14,811 nt of DNA from Neisseria sicca 4320 (GTDB lineage Bacteria > Pseudomonadota > Gammaproteobacteria > Burkholderiales > Neisseriaceae), in contig NZ_AEPF01000089.1 in assembly GCF_000193735.1 (NCBI RefSeq), positions 1-14,811 of the forward strand, read 5' to 3'. Each line of letters begins with the position of its first letter. Position 1 is the first letter of the stretch. Made by a program: the position numbers and the translations under genes. This document shows, in pieces, positions 1 through 7,218 of this stretch. The notes under the pieces were generated by a model, which had not been told where the DNA came from, ran no database searches, and worked only from the letters and a program-made list of their open reading frames with translations.

Positions 1-138
1 GCTATGTTCAGGTTATCTCTGCGCTATCATCCAAGGCTGTACTCGCAGGCAAAACAGAACGCCGTTTCCTTTCAATCTGTGCGCAGCACCATTATTGCGA
101 ATATCAAGCCGAATCATAACGCGGACGATGATAAAGAG

Positions 139-188
139 AGTCGTCTGAAAGCAGAAAAGAGGAGATGCTCCGATTTCAGACGACCTTT
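139..188. terminator. DUS-type inverted repeat, possible terminator
   Basis: GTCGTCTGAAA at 140-150 (12-mer imperfect at its first two bases) pairs with TTTCAGACGAC at 174-184, which belongs to an exact reverse DUS (175-186). The loop is 23 nt. The second arm continues CTTTTC, giving a short T run on +. In Neisseria, inverted DUS pairs commonly end transcripts. This one would end whatever lies upstream of the window. Confidence 0.5.
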
Positions 189-256
189 TCTTGAAAAATG
201 CAGGTTTTTCGGGTTCATTCATCCGTTTCGGAATAAGCGTTATAAGAAAGTATTCT

Positions 257-284
257 TTGTGTTTGCCGTAATTTCACTTAGAAT
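257..284 (+). promoter_or_regulatory. Predicted sigma70 promoter for the ABC importer operon
   Basis: TTGTGT (257-262) and TAGAAT (279-284) are separated by 16 bp and lie about 36 bp upstream of the receptor start codon. AGGAG at 310-314 is a good ribosome binding site for the ATG at 320. The hexamers are only moderately close to consensus and no operator was recognised. Confidence 0.4.
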
Positions 285-319
285 GCTGCCCTTGCACACT
301 TTTTCTTCAGGAGAAGATT

Positions 320-1144
320 ATGTTGAAAAAATTCGTACTCGGCGGCATGACCGCATTGGTTTTGGCAGCCTGCGGCGGAGAGGGCGGCAGCGCGTCTTCT
401 TCTGCTCCCGCTCAATCTGCCGGTGCTTCCGGTTCTTTAATCGAGCGCATCAACAATAAAGGTACGATTACCGTCGGCACCGAAGGCACTTACGCGCCGT
501 TTACCTACCATGACAAAGACGGCAAGCTGACCGGCTACGATGTGGAAGTTACCCGTGCCGTTGCGGAAAAATTAGGCGTAAAAGTCGAGTTTAAAGAAAC
601 GCAATGGGATTCGATGATGGCGGGTTTGAAGGCGGGACGTTTCGACGTGGTGGCAAACCAAGTCGGTCTGACCAGTCCCGAACGCCAAGCGACATTCGAC
701 AAATCCGAACCTTACAGCTGGAGCGGTGCGGTTTTGGTGGCGCGTAACGACAGCAGCATCAAATCCATCGACGACATCAAAGGCGTGAAAACCGCGCAAT
801 CCCTGACCAGCAACTACGGCGAAAAAGCCAAAGCTGCGGGTGCGGAGCTTGTGGCAGTGGACGGTTTGGCGCAATCGCTGACCCTGATTGAACAAAAACG
901 CGCCGATGCGACTTTGAACGATGAATTGGCGGTTTTGGACTATCTGAAGAAAAACCCGAATGCGGGCGTGAAAATCGTTTGGTCTGCGCCTGCAGATGAA
1001 AAAGTCGGTTCCGGCTTGATTGTCAATAAAGGCAATGACGAAGTCGTGGCGAAATTCAGCACGGCAATCAACGAGCTGAAAGCCGACGGTACGCTGAAAA
1101 AACTGGGCGAACAATTCTTCGGAAAAGACATCAGTGTTAAATAA
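320..1144 (+). CDS. Amino-acid (probably cystine) ABC transporter substrate-binding lipoprotein
   Basis: A 274-residue periplasmic receptor of the SBP_bac_3 (polar amino-acid) family. It has a lipoprotein signal with positive residues at 3-4, a hydrophobic core, lipobox LAAC at 15-18 and lipidated Cys18, followed by a flexible Gly/Ser/Ala linker to about residue 38. The two-lobed domain fills the rest, starting with the typical GTITVGTEGTYAPF strand and the LTGYDVE segment; the LTSPER motif provides the usual carboxylate-binding Arg. The start is fixed by AGGAG at 310-314. Permease and ATPase genes follow directly, which makes a complete importer. From memory it closely resembles the gonococcal receptor Ngo0372, structurally characterised with cystine. 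The cystine call rests on that resemblance; the family and role are secure. Confidence 0.93.
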   Translation: MLKKFVLGGMTALVLAACGGEGGSASSSAPAQSAGASGSLIERINNKGTITVGTEGTYAPFTYHDKDGKLTGYDVEVTRAVAEKLGVKVEFKETQWDSMMAGLKAGRFDVVANQVGLTSPERQATFDKSEPYSWSGAVLVARNDSSIKSIDDIKGVKTAQSLTSNYGEKAKAAGAELVAVDGLAQSLTLIEQKRADATLNDELAVLDYLKKNPNAGVKIVWSAPADEKVGSGLIVNKGNDEVVAKFSTAINELKADGTLKKLGEQFFGKDISVK

Positions 1145-1850
1145 TTTTCTTGCTTCGCTGCCGTTTATGACGGAAACACGCGCCGACATGATTGTCAGCG
1201 CGTTTTTGCCTATGGTCAAAGCCGGTTTTATGGTGTCGCTGCCGCTGGCAGTGGCGTCGTTCCTGATCGGGATGGTGCTTGCCATCGGCGTGGCTTTGGT
1301 GCGGATTATGCCTGCGGGCGGCATCGTGCGGAAAATCCTGCTTAAACTGGTGGAAACTTATATTTCTATCATCAGGGGGACGCCGCTGTTGGTGCAGCTT
1401 GTGATTGTGTTTTACGGGCTGCCGTCTGTCGGTATTTTCATTGATCCGATTCCCGCCGCCATCATCGGCTTCTCGCTCAATGTCGGCGCATATGCTTCCG
1501 AGACTATCCGTGCTGCGATTTTGTCCGTACCGAAAGGGCAGTGGGAGGCGGGTTTCTCCATCGGCATGACCTATATGCAGACTTTCCGCCGCATCGTCGC
1601 GCCGCAGGCATTTCGCGTCGCTGTGCCGCCTTTAAGCAACGAGTTTATCGGCTTGTTCAAAAACACTTCGCTCGCGGCAGTCGTAACGGTAACGGAATTG
1701 TTCCGCGTCGCGCAGGAAATGGCAAACCGTACCTACGACTTCCTGCCCGTCTATATCGAAGCCGCTTTGGTTTACTGGTGTTTCTGCAAAGTGCTGTTCC
1801 TGATTCAGGCGCGCTTGGAAAAACGCTTCGACCGCTATGTCGCCAAATAA
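1134..1850 (+). CDS. Polar amino-acid ABC transporter permease
   Basis: A 238-residue inner-membrane permease of the HisM/GlnP family, with about five hydrophobic spans. The cytoplasmic EAA loop that docks the ATPase begins at Glu138 (EAGFSIG, then I-AP), and the upstream RGTPLLVQL motif is typical of the family. The start is uncertain. GTG at 1134 lies inside the end of the receptor gene and overlaps it by 11 nt, with no good ribosome binding site, which suggests translational coupling. ATG at 1167 would give 227 residues and also lacks a Shine-Dalgarno. The ATPase start follows 9 nt after the stop. It presumably forms a homodimeric channel with two copies of the ATPase. Confidence 0.9.
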   Translation: MLNNFLASLPFMTETRADMIVSAFLPMVKAGFMVSLPLAVASFLIGMVLAIGVALVRIMPAGGIVRKILLKLVETYISIIRGTPLLVQLVIVFYGLPSVGIFIDPIPAAIIGFSLNVGAYASETIRAAILSVPKGQWEAGFSIGMTYMQTFRRIVAPQAFRVAVPPLSNEFIGLFKNTSLAAVVTVTELFRVAQEMANRTYDFLPVYIEAALVYWCFCKVLFLIQARLEKRFDRYVAK

Positions 1851-1859
1851 GGGAAAGCC

Positions 1860-2627
1860 ATGATTAAAATCCGCAATATCCGCAAAACCTTCGGCGAAAA
1901 CACCATTTTGCGCGGCATCGATTTGGATGTGGGCAAAGGTCAGGTGGTCGTCATCCTCGGGCCTTCCGGCTCGGGAAAAACGACGTTTTTACGCTGCTTA
2001 AACGCGCTGGAAATGCCCGAAGACGGACAAATCGAGTTCGACAATGAGCGACCTTTGAAAATCGATTTTTCTAAAAAAACGACAAAGCACGACATTTTGG
2101 CTCTGCGCCGCAAATCCGGCATGGTGTTCCAACAATACAACCTTTTCCCGCACAAAACCGCGTTGGAAAACGTGATGGAAGGTCCGGTTGCCGTACAAGG
2201 CAAACCTGCCGCCCAAGCGCGTGAAGAAGCTTTGAAATTGCTGGAAAAAGTCGGCTTGGGCGACAAAGTTGACCTTTATCCCTACCAGCTTTCCGGCGGT
2301 CAGCAGCAGCGCGTCGGCATCGCCCGCGCATTGGCGATTCAGCCCGAGCTGATGTTGTTTGACGAACCCACTTCCGCGCTCGATCCTGAATTGGTGCAAG
2401 ACGTGTTGAATGCCATGAAGGAATTGGCGCAGGAAGGCTGGACGATGGTCGTGGTTACCCACGAAATCAAGTTCGCGCTTGAAGTCGCCACTACCGTCGT
2501 CGTCATGGACGGCGGCGTCATCGTAGAGCAGGGCAGTCCGAAAGAATTGTTCGAACACCCCAAACACGAACGGACGCAGAAATTCCTGCGGCAAATCCGT
2601 AAGGATTCGGCGGATTATCGACATTAA
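1860..2627 (+). CDS. Polar amino-acid ABC transporter ATP-binding protein
   Basis: A 255-residue nucleotide-binding subunit that energises the importer encoded with it. All catalytic motifs are intact: Walker A GPSGSGKTT at 34-42, signature LSGGQ at 144-148, Walker B ending Asp168 with catalytic Glu169, and switch His201 in VTHE. Length and sequence fit the GlnQ/HisP/TcyN group. It starts 9 nt after the permease stop with a modest GGGAA upstream, so it is the third gene of the same operon. A DUS hairpin terminator follows 16 nt after the stop. Confidence 0.94.
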   Translation: MIKIRNIRKTFGENTILRGIDLDVGKGQVVVILGPSGSGKTTFLRCLNALEMPEDGQIEFDNERPLKIDFSKKTTKHDILALRRKSGMVFQQYNLFPHKTALENVMEGPVAVQGKPAAQAREEALKLLEKVGLGDKVDLYPYQLSGGQQQRVGIARALAIQPELMLFDEPTSALDPELVQDVLNAMKELAQEGWTMVVVTHEIKFALEVATTVVVMDGGVIVEQGSPKELFEHPKHERTQKFLRQIRKDSADYRH

Positions 2628-2643
2628 GCCGTTTCGTTCCATC

Positions 2644-2714
2644 AAAAGGTCGTCTGAAAACAAGCATAGTGAGTTTCGTTAACACTATTCGCCGTTTTCA
2701 GACGACCTTTTTTC
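2644..2714. terminator. Nested DUS hairpin terminator after the ABC importer
   Basis: Exact DUS copies face each other at 2647-2658 (+) and 2697-2708 (-), extended by flanking A and T runs to a near-perfect 18-bp stem. The right arm ends in seven T, so it should end + transcription. A second 6-bp stem, ATAGTG 2666-2671 with CACTAT 2683-2688, sits inside the loop. Confidence 0.8.
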
Positions 2715-2760
2715 ATTATGGATTTACGTTGAAACGCTAGGGCATTAACGGACGGCGACA

Positions 2761-2919
2761 TATAGTGGATTAACTTTAAACCAGTACGGCGTTGCCTCGC
2801 CTTAGCTCAAAGAGAACGATTCTCTAAGGTGCTGAAGCACCAAGTGAATCGGTTCCGTACTATTTGTACTGTCTGCGGCTTCGTCGCGCCTTGTCCTGAT
2901 TTAAATTTAATCCACTATA
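2761..2919 (-). repeat. Full-length Correia repeat enclosed element (CREE)
   Basis: A 159-bp miniature transposon-like repeat with terminal inverted repeats TATAGTGGATTAACTTTAAA and TTTAAATTTAATCCACTATA, which differ at one base. Its interior matches the known Correia core, including the region holding the GGTGCTGAAGCACC palindrome (2830-2843) that is absent from short forms. TA at each end is consistent with a TA target duplication. The interior carries two extra bases (CGCGCC instead of CGCC, near 2885-2890) compared with the second copy at 8949-9055. Orientation is given relative to that second copy, which I call +. Confidence 0.95.
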
Positions 2920-2921
2920 AT
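2891..2921 (+). promoter_or_regulatory. Correia-end promoter facing yheS
   Basis: The right end of the Correia element supplies TTGTCC (2891-2896). Its terminal CCACTATA plus the flanking AT makes a perfect TATAAT (2916-2921). Spacing is 19 bp, longer than ideal. Promoters built this way at Correia ends are known in Neisseria. The gene starts 56 bp downstream. A second possible -10, TATAAA (2933-2938), lies outside the element with no good -35. Confidence 0.55.
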
Positions 2922-2977
2922 GCTGTTTTCGCTATAAAATACCGCCTTTCCCATTTTTCCGCCCGTCCCTTACCACC

Positions 2978-4900
2978 ATGATTGAAATCAAAAACCTCAC
3001 CCTGCAACGCGGTTTGAAAGTCCTGCTCGACAAAGCCAACGCCACCGTCAATCCCGGTCAGCGCGTCGGTTTGATCGGCAAAAACGGGACGGGCAAATCC
3101 AGCCTGTTTGCCTTAATCAAGGGTGAAATCACTCAGGATGGCGGCGATATCTCGATTCCGAAAAATTGGCGGATTGCTTCCGTTTCCCAAGAAACGCCCG
3201 ACTTGGACATCTCCGCGTTGGACTACGTCTTGCAGGGCGATGCCGAGTTGCAGGCTTTTCAGACGACCTTGGCGCAGGCGGAAGCGCAAAATGACGGCAT
3301 GAAACAGGCGGAATATCATGCCAAATTGGAAGAAATCGACGCTTATACCGCGCCGGCCCGCGCGGCGAAATTGTTGAACGGACTGGGGTTTTCGCAAGAA
3401 GAACACAGCCGTCCCGTCAAATCCTTTTCCGGCGGCTGGCGTATGCGCCTGAACCTTGCGCAAGCCCTGATTTGCCGCGCCGATTTGCTCTTGCTTGACG
3501 AGCCGACCAACCACTTGGATTTGGAAACTGTCTTGTGGCTGGAAAACCACCTTGCCTCTTTACCCTGCACGCAAATCATCATTTCCCACGACCGTGATTT
3601 CCTCAATGCGGCCACCACCCAAACCATCGAATTGTCCCAGCAAAAGCTCACGCAATACGGCGGCAATTACGATTTTTACCAAAACGAACGTGCGCAGCGT
3701 CTCGCGCAGCAACAAGCCGCCTATGTCAAACAGCAGGCGCAAATCAAACATTTGCAATCCTTTATCGACCGCTTCAAAGCCAAAGCCACCAAAGCCGTTC
3801 AAGCGCAAAGCCGCATGAAGGCGTTGGCGAAGCTCGAGCGCATCGCTCCCGCGCATCTGGACAGCGAGTTTTCCTTTGAGTTTTACAATCCCGACCATCT
3901 GCCCAATCCCTTGCTGAAGCTGGAACACGCTGATTTGGGTTACGAAGGCAAAACCGTCCTGCACGACATTACCCTGTCGCTGGAAAGCGGCGCACGTTAC
4001 GGACTATTGGGTGTCAACGGCAGCGGTAAGTCTACGTTTATCAAAGCCTTGGCAGGCAAAATCGATTTACTCTCCGGCAGCATCGTCCGTTCCGAAAAAC
4101 TCAATATCGGCTATTTTGCCCAACACCAACTCGATACCATCCGCGCCGACCAAAGCCCTGTTTGGCATATTCAGCAGCTTTCTCCCGAAGTGCGCGAACA
4201 AGAAATCCGAAATTTCCTCGGCGGCTTCAACTTTGTCGGCGATATGGCGTTGCAGAAAACCGAACCCTTTTCCGGCGGAGAAAAAGCCCGCCTCGCCCTC
4301 GCCATGATCATCTGGCAAAAGCCAAATCTGCTACTGCTTGACGAGCCGACCAACCATTTGGACTTAGATATGCGCCACGCCCTGACACTCGCGTTGCAAA
4401 GTTTCCAAGGTGCATTAATCGTCGTGTCGCACGACCGCAGCCTGCTCGAAGCGACTACCGACAGCTTCCTTCTTATTGATAAAGGTCGTCTGAAAAACTT
4501 TGACGGCGACTTAAATGACTATCGCCAATGGCGGTTGGCGCAGGAAAACGCCACAGCCGCACCTGCCGCTTCCGCACAAAGCCAAAACCGCAAAGACATC
4601 AAGCGTATCGAAGCACAAATCCGTCAAGAAAAAGCCCGACGCGGCAAGCCGATACAACAGAAAATCGACAAAGCCGAAAAAGAAATGGCGCAGCTTTCTG
4701 AAATTCAAACGGCATGTGAAGCATTTTTGGCACAAGAAGAAGCCTATTCGGACGAAAATAAAACAAAATTACAACAAACGCTCACACAATTAACAGAAGT
4801 TAAAGTAAAATTAACACAAATAGAAGAAAACTGGCTTTTGTGGCAAGAAGAGCTGGAGCAAATCCTGACGGAAATCGACGCAGAATTTACACAACTATAA
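2978..4900 (+). CDS. yheS: ABC-F family ATPase YheS
   Basis: A 640-residue soluble protein with two fused ABC ATPase domains and no membrane spans, the ABC-F architecture of ribosome-acting translation factors. Domain 1: Walker A at 34-42, signature FSGGW at 150-154, Walker B Asp174-Glu175. Domain 2: Walker A around 345-352, signature FSGGE at 431-435, Walker B Asp455-Glu456. The linker between them (about 240-300) contains the KATKAVQAQSR segment expected of the P-site tRNA interaction motif. A charged coiled-coil tail fills about 545-635. Length and sequence closely match E. coli YheS (637 residues). No strong Shine-Dalgarno precedes the ATG. Two DUS copies lie in the coding sequence (3258-3269 and 4483-4494). 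The Correia element just upstream may drive it. Confidence 0.95.
   Translation: MIEIKNLTLQRGLKVLLDKANATVNPGQRVGLIGKNGTGKSSLFALIKGEITQDGGDISIPKNWRIASVSQETPDLDISALDYVLQGDAELQAFQTTLAQAEAQNDGMKQAEYHAKLEEIDAYTAPARAAKLLNGLGFSQEEHSRPVKSFSGGWRMRLNLAQALICRADLLLLDEPTNHLDLETVLWLENHLASLPCTQIIISHDRDFLNAATTQTIELSQQKLTQYGGNYDFYQNERAQRLAQQQAAYVKQQAQIKHLQSFIDRFKAKATKAVQAQSRMKALAKLERIAPAHLDSEFSFEFYNPDHLPNPLLKLEHADLGYEGKTVLHDITLSLESGARYGLLGVNGSGKSTFIKALAGKIDLLSGSIVRSEKLNIGYFAQHQLDTIRADQSPVWHIQQLSPEVREQEIRNFLGGFNFVGDMALQKTEPFSGGEKARLALAMIIWQKPNLLLLDEPTNHLDLDMRHALTLALQSFQGALIVVSHDRSLLEATTDSFLLIDKGRLKNFDGDLNDYRQWRLAQENATAAPAASAQSQNRKDIKRIEAQIRQEKARRGKPIQQKIDKAEKEMAQLSEIQTACEAFLAQEEAYSDENKTKLQQTLTQLTEVKVKLTQIEENWLLWQEELEQILTEIDAEFTQL
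3258..3269 (-). repeat. DNA uptake sequence inside yheS
   Basis: Exact reverse-strand AGGTCGTCTGAA, read in frame as Phe-Gln-Thr-Thr in the first ATPase domain. Confidence 0.9.
4483..4494 (+). repeat. DNA uptake sequence inside yheS
   Basis: Exact AGGTCGTCTGAA, read in frame as Gly-Arg-Leu-Lys just after the second ATPase domain, before the C-terminal coiled coil. Confidence 0.9.
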
Positions 4901-5000
4901 ATATCCCGTTGCCCGAGTTTCCGTATCTGCCTTCAGAAGCCGCCAAAAATACAGTTCGGCATGGTCATTTCAGACCGTCGAACTGCATAAAAACAAAAAT

Positions 5001-5012
5001 AGGTCGTCTGAA
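5001..5012 (+). repeat. DNA uptake sequence, unpaired
   Basis: Exact AGGTCGTCTGAA, 22 nt upstream of the small-protein start at 5034. It has no inverted partner nearby, so it is unlikely to terminate transcription. Confidence 0.9.
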
Positions 5013-5033
5013 AACTCAAACTACGGAAAACAC

Positions 5034-5402
5034 ATGCCTTCACGAATCAAGCAAGGAGGATTCATCGTTGCGTCCTCCCTTATTTTGGGCTTATCCCTTC
5101 ATACCGCAGCATCTGTCTTCAGTTGCCATTCAGGCAACAGCAAAACCTATACATCCGAACCTTCGGGAAACTGCACAGGCGCAGACCTGCCCAAAATCAG
5201 CAGCCATCAAGGCGGTGCATATCGTTTGAAAATTAACAAATTAAGCAGCGATACCGAAGAAAAGGCAGCCAAACCCAAGAAGGCGCGTTCAAAAGAAAAA
5301 TCTCGGGAAAAAGCGCAAGAGCAAGAGGCAAAAAGCAAAAACGCCAAATCACGCGCCAAAAAATCGGATAGAGCTGGACAAACGTCGTCTGAAAACGAGT
5401 GA
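5034..5402 (+). CDS. Small secreted lysine-rich protein, paralogue of next gene
   Basis: A 122-residue protein I do not recognise by name. Residues 1-28 look like a Sec signal peptide (RIK, then a hydrophobic run ending TAAS). A short module follows with Cys31 and Cys47 around YTSEPSGNC and an ADLP motif. The tail (about 75-120) is very rich in Lys, Ala and Glu and probably disordered. The module aligns with residues 28-52 of the next gene's product, including the same 16-residue Cys spacing, so the two are probably tandem duplicates and the Cys pair a disulfide in the periplasm. It resembles short DUF4124-type modules, though that is tentative. The Shine-Dalgarno is weak (GGA at 5024). An imperfect DUS at the 3' end encodes Ser-Ser-Glu-Asn. 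Confidence 0.75.
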   Translation: MPSRIKQGGFIVASSLILGLSLHTAASVFSCHSGNSKTYTSEPSGNCTGADLPKISSHQGGAYRLKINKLSSDTEEKAAKPKKARSKEKSREKAQEQEAKSKNAKSRAKKSDRAGQTSSENE

Positions 5403-5469
5403 AGCAAGTTTCGCTAAAATGAAGAGGGCGGTTTGCACAGTTTGAAATTTAAAAAGCCGGCCGTCCTAT

Positions 5470-5498
5470 TTGAGAGAATATGCCGGGATTGTTATACT
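5470..5498 (+). promoter_or_regulatory. Predicted sigma70 promoter of the second small secreted protein
   Basis: TTGAGA (5470-5475) and TATACT (5493-5498) are separated by the ideal 17 bp, predicting a start near 5505, about 53 nt before the ATG at 5558. This is one of the best promoter matches in the window and implies the gene is transcribed on its own. It also argues against starting translation at the in-frame ATG at 5510. Confidence 0.6.
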
Positions 5499-5557
5499 AT
5501 TACAGTTGAATGCAATATCTGATCGAACAATTACTTATTTCACATTGCGACCTTACC

Positions 5558-6109
5558 ATGAAACAATCACTCCACACATTGGCAGCTTCATTGCTGATGT
5601 TTGCCGCCGTATCGGGCGCACAAGCCTCTTCCAAAATTTATACCTGCACAGTCAACGGCGAAGTTGTCTATACTTCCCGCCCATCCGCAAACTGCCATTC
5701 GGCAGATTTGCCGACCATCGGTAAATACAGCAGCTCACGCTACGACGCGCCCGCCTTTGAAATATCGGAATCTGCTGCCGAAACGCCGTCAAAACGAGCC
5801 GGTAACGTAAAACCTGCCCTTAAAAATACTGCTAAGGCAAATCCTGCACCTGCGCCCATCCGTCCTGCCCCTGAAGTCGCAGCAACGCCTGCGCCCAAAT
5901 CCTCCGGCAGCACTAGCCGCCGTTCGATTTTGGAAACGGAATTGAGCAACGAACGTAAAGCGTTGGGTGAAGCGCAAAAATCTCTGGCTCAAGCCCGCGT
6001 AGCCAAAGGCGGTCATGTCAACCAACAGGAAATCACCAGTCTGCAAAGTGCAGTACTAGACCGCCAGCAAAACATCCAAGCCCTGCAAAGGGAACTGGGG
6101 CGACTATGA
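5558..6109 (+). CDS. Secreted protein with DUF4124-like module and coiled-coil tail
   Basis: A 183-residue protein of unknown function. It has a clear signal peptide with AQA at 21-23 before the cleavage site. The module at about 26-55 has Cys30 and Cys46 (IYTC ... VVYTSRPSANC) and ADLP, shared with the upstream gene. A Pro/Ala-rich linker covers about 75-130, and a predicted coiled coil (SILETELSNERKAL through LQRELGRL) covers about 133-183. I chose ATG 5558 because it starts directly with the signal peptide and lies well downstream of the promoter; ATG 5510 would add 16 residues ahead of it. The layout of small periplasmic module, flexible linker and C-terminal coiled coil suggests a periplasmic scaffold or envelope-interacting role, which is inference. 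Confidence 0.85.
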   Translation: MKQSLHTLAASLLMFAAVSGAQASSKIYTCTVNGEVVYTSRPSANCHSADLPTIGKYSSSRYDAPAFEISESAAETPSKRAGNVKPALKNTAKANPAPAPIRPAPEVAATPAPKSSGSTSRRSILETELSNERKALGEAQKSLAQARVAKGGHVNQQEITSLQSAVLDRQQNIQALQRELGRL

Positions 6110-6201
6110 TAATTTAGTTAACCGGGTAGAAGCTTTAAACTAAATAAGAGAGGCATTACACTTGTCCTAAATGAAGTTCTATGAAATAAATCCACGAACA
6201 C

Positions 6202-6249
6202 AAAAGGTCGTCTGAAAACCTGATTTTCCGGTTTTCAGACGACCTTTTC
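6202..6249. terminator. Bidirectional DUS hairpin terminator
   Basis: DUS copies at 6205-6216 (+) and 6234-6245 (-) form a nearly perfect stem of about 19 bp (AAAAGGTCGTCTGAAAACC with its complement) around a short loop. A and T runs lie on both sides. It sits between convergent genes (secreted protein on +, folE2 on -) and can serve both. Confidence 0.85.
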
Positions 6250-6263
6250 GATTTTTCGCTTGT

Positions 6264-7037
6264 TTAAGGATAAGCAATATAGGCGTAAGCCGAGTGGTTG
6301 TGTATCGACTCGAAGTTTTCGCTCTCGACGATGAAGCTTTCGATACGTCCGTCGGCAATCAGCGCGGTTGCTACGTCGCGCACCATGTCTTCCACGAATT
6401 TCGGGTTTTCATAGGCTTTTTCAGTAACGTATTTTTCATCGGGGCGTTTGAGCAGGCCGTAAAGCTGGCAGCTTGCCTGCGCTTCCACGCAATCGATGAT
6501 TTCTTCGATACCGACTTCGGCGTTGGCAGTCAGGCTGACGGTAACGTGCGAACGTTGGTTGTGCGCGCCGTATTGCGAGATTTCTTTGGAACACGGACAT
6601 AAAGAGGTTACGGGAACCATCACTTTCAAATTATGGCTGTATGTTCCGTTTTGGATTTCGCCCGTCAGGGTAACGTCGTAGTCCAGCAGGGATTGGATGC
6701 CGGAAATGGGCGCAGATTTTTTGCGGAAGAAGGGGAAGGAAACGCTGATTTTGCCGGAATGGGAGTCTAAAAGGGCAACCATTTCGGCAGTCAGTTTGTG
6801 CAGCCTGTCGAAATCCAAAGCCTCGGTTTGTTGTTCCATCAACGCCACGAAGCGCGACATATGCGTGCCTTTTTGGTCGGCGGGCAGGAAAACCGTCATG
6901 GTCAGGCGGGCGACGGTGGATTGGCTGCCTTCGGCAGTATTTAAAGTAATCGGGAAGCGAAGGTCTTTGATACCGACCTGGTTAATCGGCAGATTGCGTA
7001 AATCGCGGCTGGATTGCACGTCTGCAATGGCGTTCAT
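6264..7037 (-). CDS. folE2: GTP cyclohydrolase IB (FolE2)
   Basis: Converts GTP to 7,8-dihydroneopterin triphosphate, the first step of tetrahydrofolate synthesis, in the cytoplasm. Type IB enzymes are unrelated in sequence motifs to FolE (IA) and are less strictly zinc-dependent. The 257-residue product carries the family signature SLCPCSKEIS with Cys147, then His159 (YGAHNQRSHV) and Glu201, the metal-site residues reported for the gonococcal enzyme. The start at 7037 (MNAIADV) gives the family's usual 257 residues and has AAGGA about 10 nt upstream. An in-frame ATG at 7097 would add 20 residues and has only GGACGG close to it. The gene is divergent from the trans-sulfuration enzyme gene, and a terminator hairpin follows 15 nt after its stop. 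Confidence 0.96.
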   Translation of the reverse strand: MNAIADVQSSRDLRNLPINQVGIKDLRFPITLNTAEGSQSTVARLTMTVFLPADQKGTHMSRFVALMEQQTEALDFDRLHKLTAEMVALLDSHSGKISVSFPFFRKKSAPISGIQSLLDYDVTLTGEIQNGTYSHNLKVMVPVTSLCPCSKEISQYGAHNQRSHVTVSLTANAEVGIEEIIDCVEAQASCQLYGLLKRPDEKYVTEKAYENPKFVEDMVRDVATALIADGRIESFIVESENFESIHNHSAYAYIAYP

Positions 7038-7120
7038 GCGTTGTTTGTCCTTAATTGTCGGATTGCTGGGATGTGTGTCGTTTTGAAACGGATTCATGCC
7101 GTCCGTTTTGCAAATGCGAG

Positions 7121-7129
7121 ATTATATCA
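7121..7129 (-). promoter_or_regulatory. Extended -10 promoter of folE2
   Basis: On the minus strand the bases read TGATATAAT, a perfect extended -10 element (TGnTATAAT). No clear -35 is visible, as extended -10 promoters often lack one. The leader to the start at 7037 is about 75 nt; it would also cover the alternative start at 7097 with a very short leader. Confidence 0.55.
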
Positions 7130-7152
7130 CTTGCAAACCGTGTCCGCATTGA

Positions 7153-7182
7153 TTGTTTCTATTTTTCGGATAGTGATAAAAT
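7153..7182 (+). promoter_or_regulatory. Predicted promoter of the trans-sulfuration enzyme gene
   Basis: TTGTTT (7153-7158) and the extended -10 TGATAAAAT (7174-7182, hexamer TAAAAT from 7177) are separated by 18 bp, about 37 nt before the start codon at 7219. It diverges from the folE2 promoter with about 24 bp between the two -10/-35 regions. Confidence 0.45.
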
Positions 7183-7218
7183 CCTGAATTATTCATATCT
7201 TTACAAGGTTGAGCCGAG

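Larger units (their letters stand above)
1..319. other. Gene-free leader region, no identifiable CDS
   Basis: I see no convincing gene before the start at 320. A + reading frame open from the window edge to a TAA at 114-116 could be the last 37 codons of an upstream gene. It matches no family I recognise and is equally likely to be chance. The stretch holds a DUS-type inverted repeat (141-186) and a promoter (257-284), described separately. The long + frame running from 4 to 459 crosses both and enters the receptor gene out of frame, so it is not treated as a gene. Confidence 0.5.

Noticed and set aside
4..459. Open + reading frame of 151 codons at the window start
   Set aside because: It crosses a DUS inverted repeat and a promoter and overlaps the receptor lipoprotein gene out of frame; the product looks like no natural protein.
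572..1324. 250-codon minus-strand frame opposite the receptor and permease
   Set aside because: Shadow of high-GC-third-position coding on +; the + genes have complete family motifs.
4953..4984. Imperfect hairpin AGTTCG...CGAACT after yheS
   Set aside because: The stem is interrupted, there is no T run on +, and A-rich sequence follows, so I do not call it a terminator.
5034..5402. Lipoprotein interpretation of the 122-residue protein (Cys31)
   Set aside because: The residues before Cys31 (VFS) do not fit a lipobox, and Cys31 aligns with a module Cys in the next gene that is clearly not lipidated.
7038..7097. 20-residue N-terminal extension of FolE2
   Set aside because: The shorter start gives the 257 residues of the gonococcal enzyme, places catalytic Cys at 147 and has AAGGA upstream.
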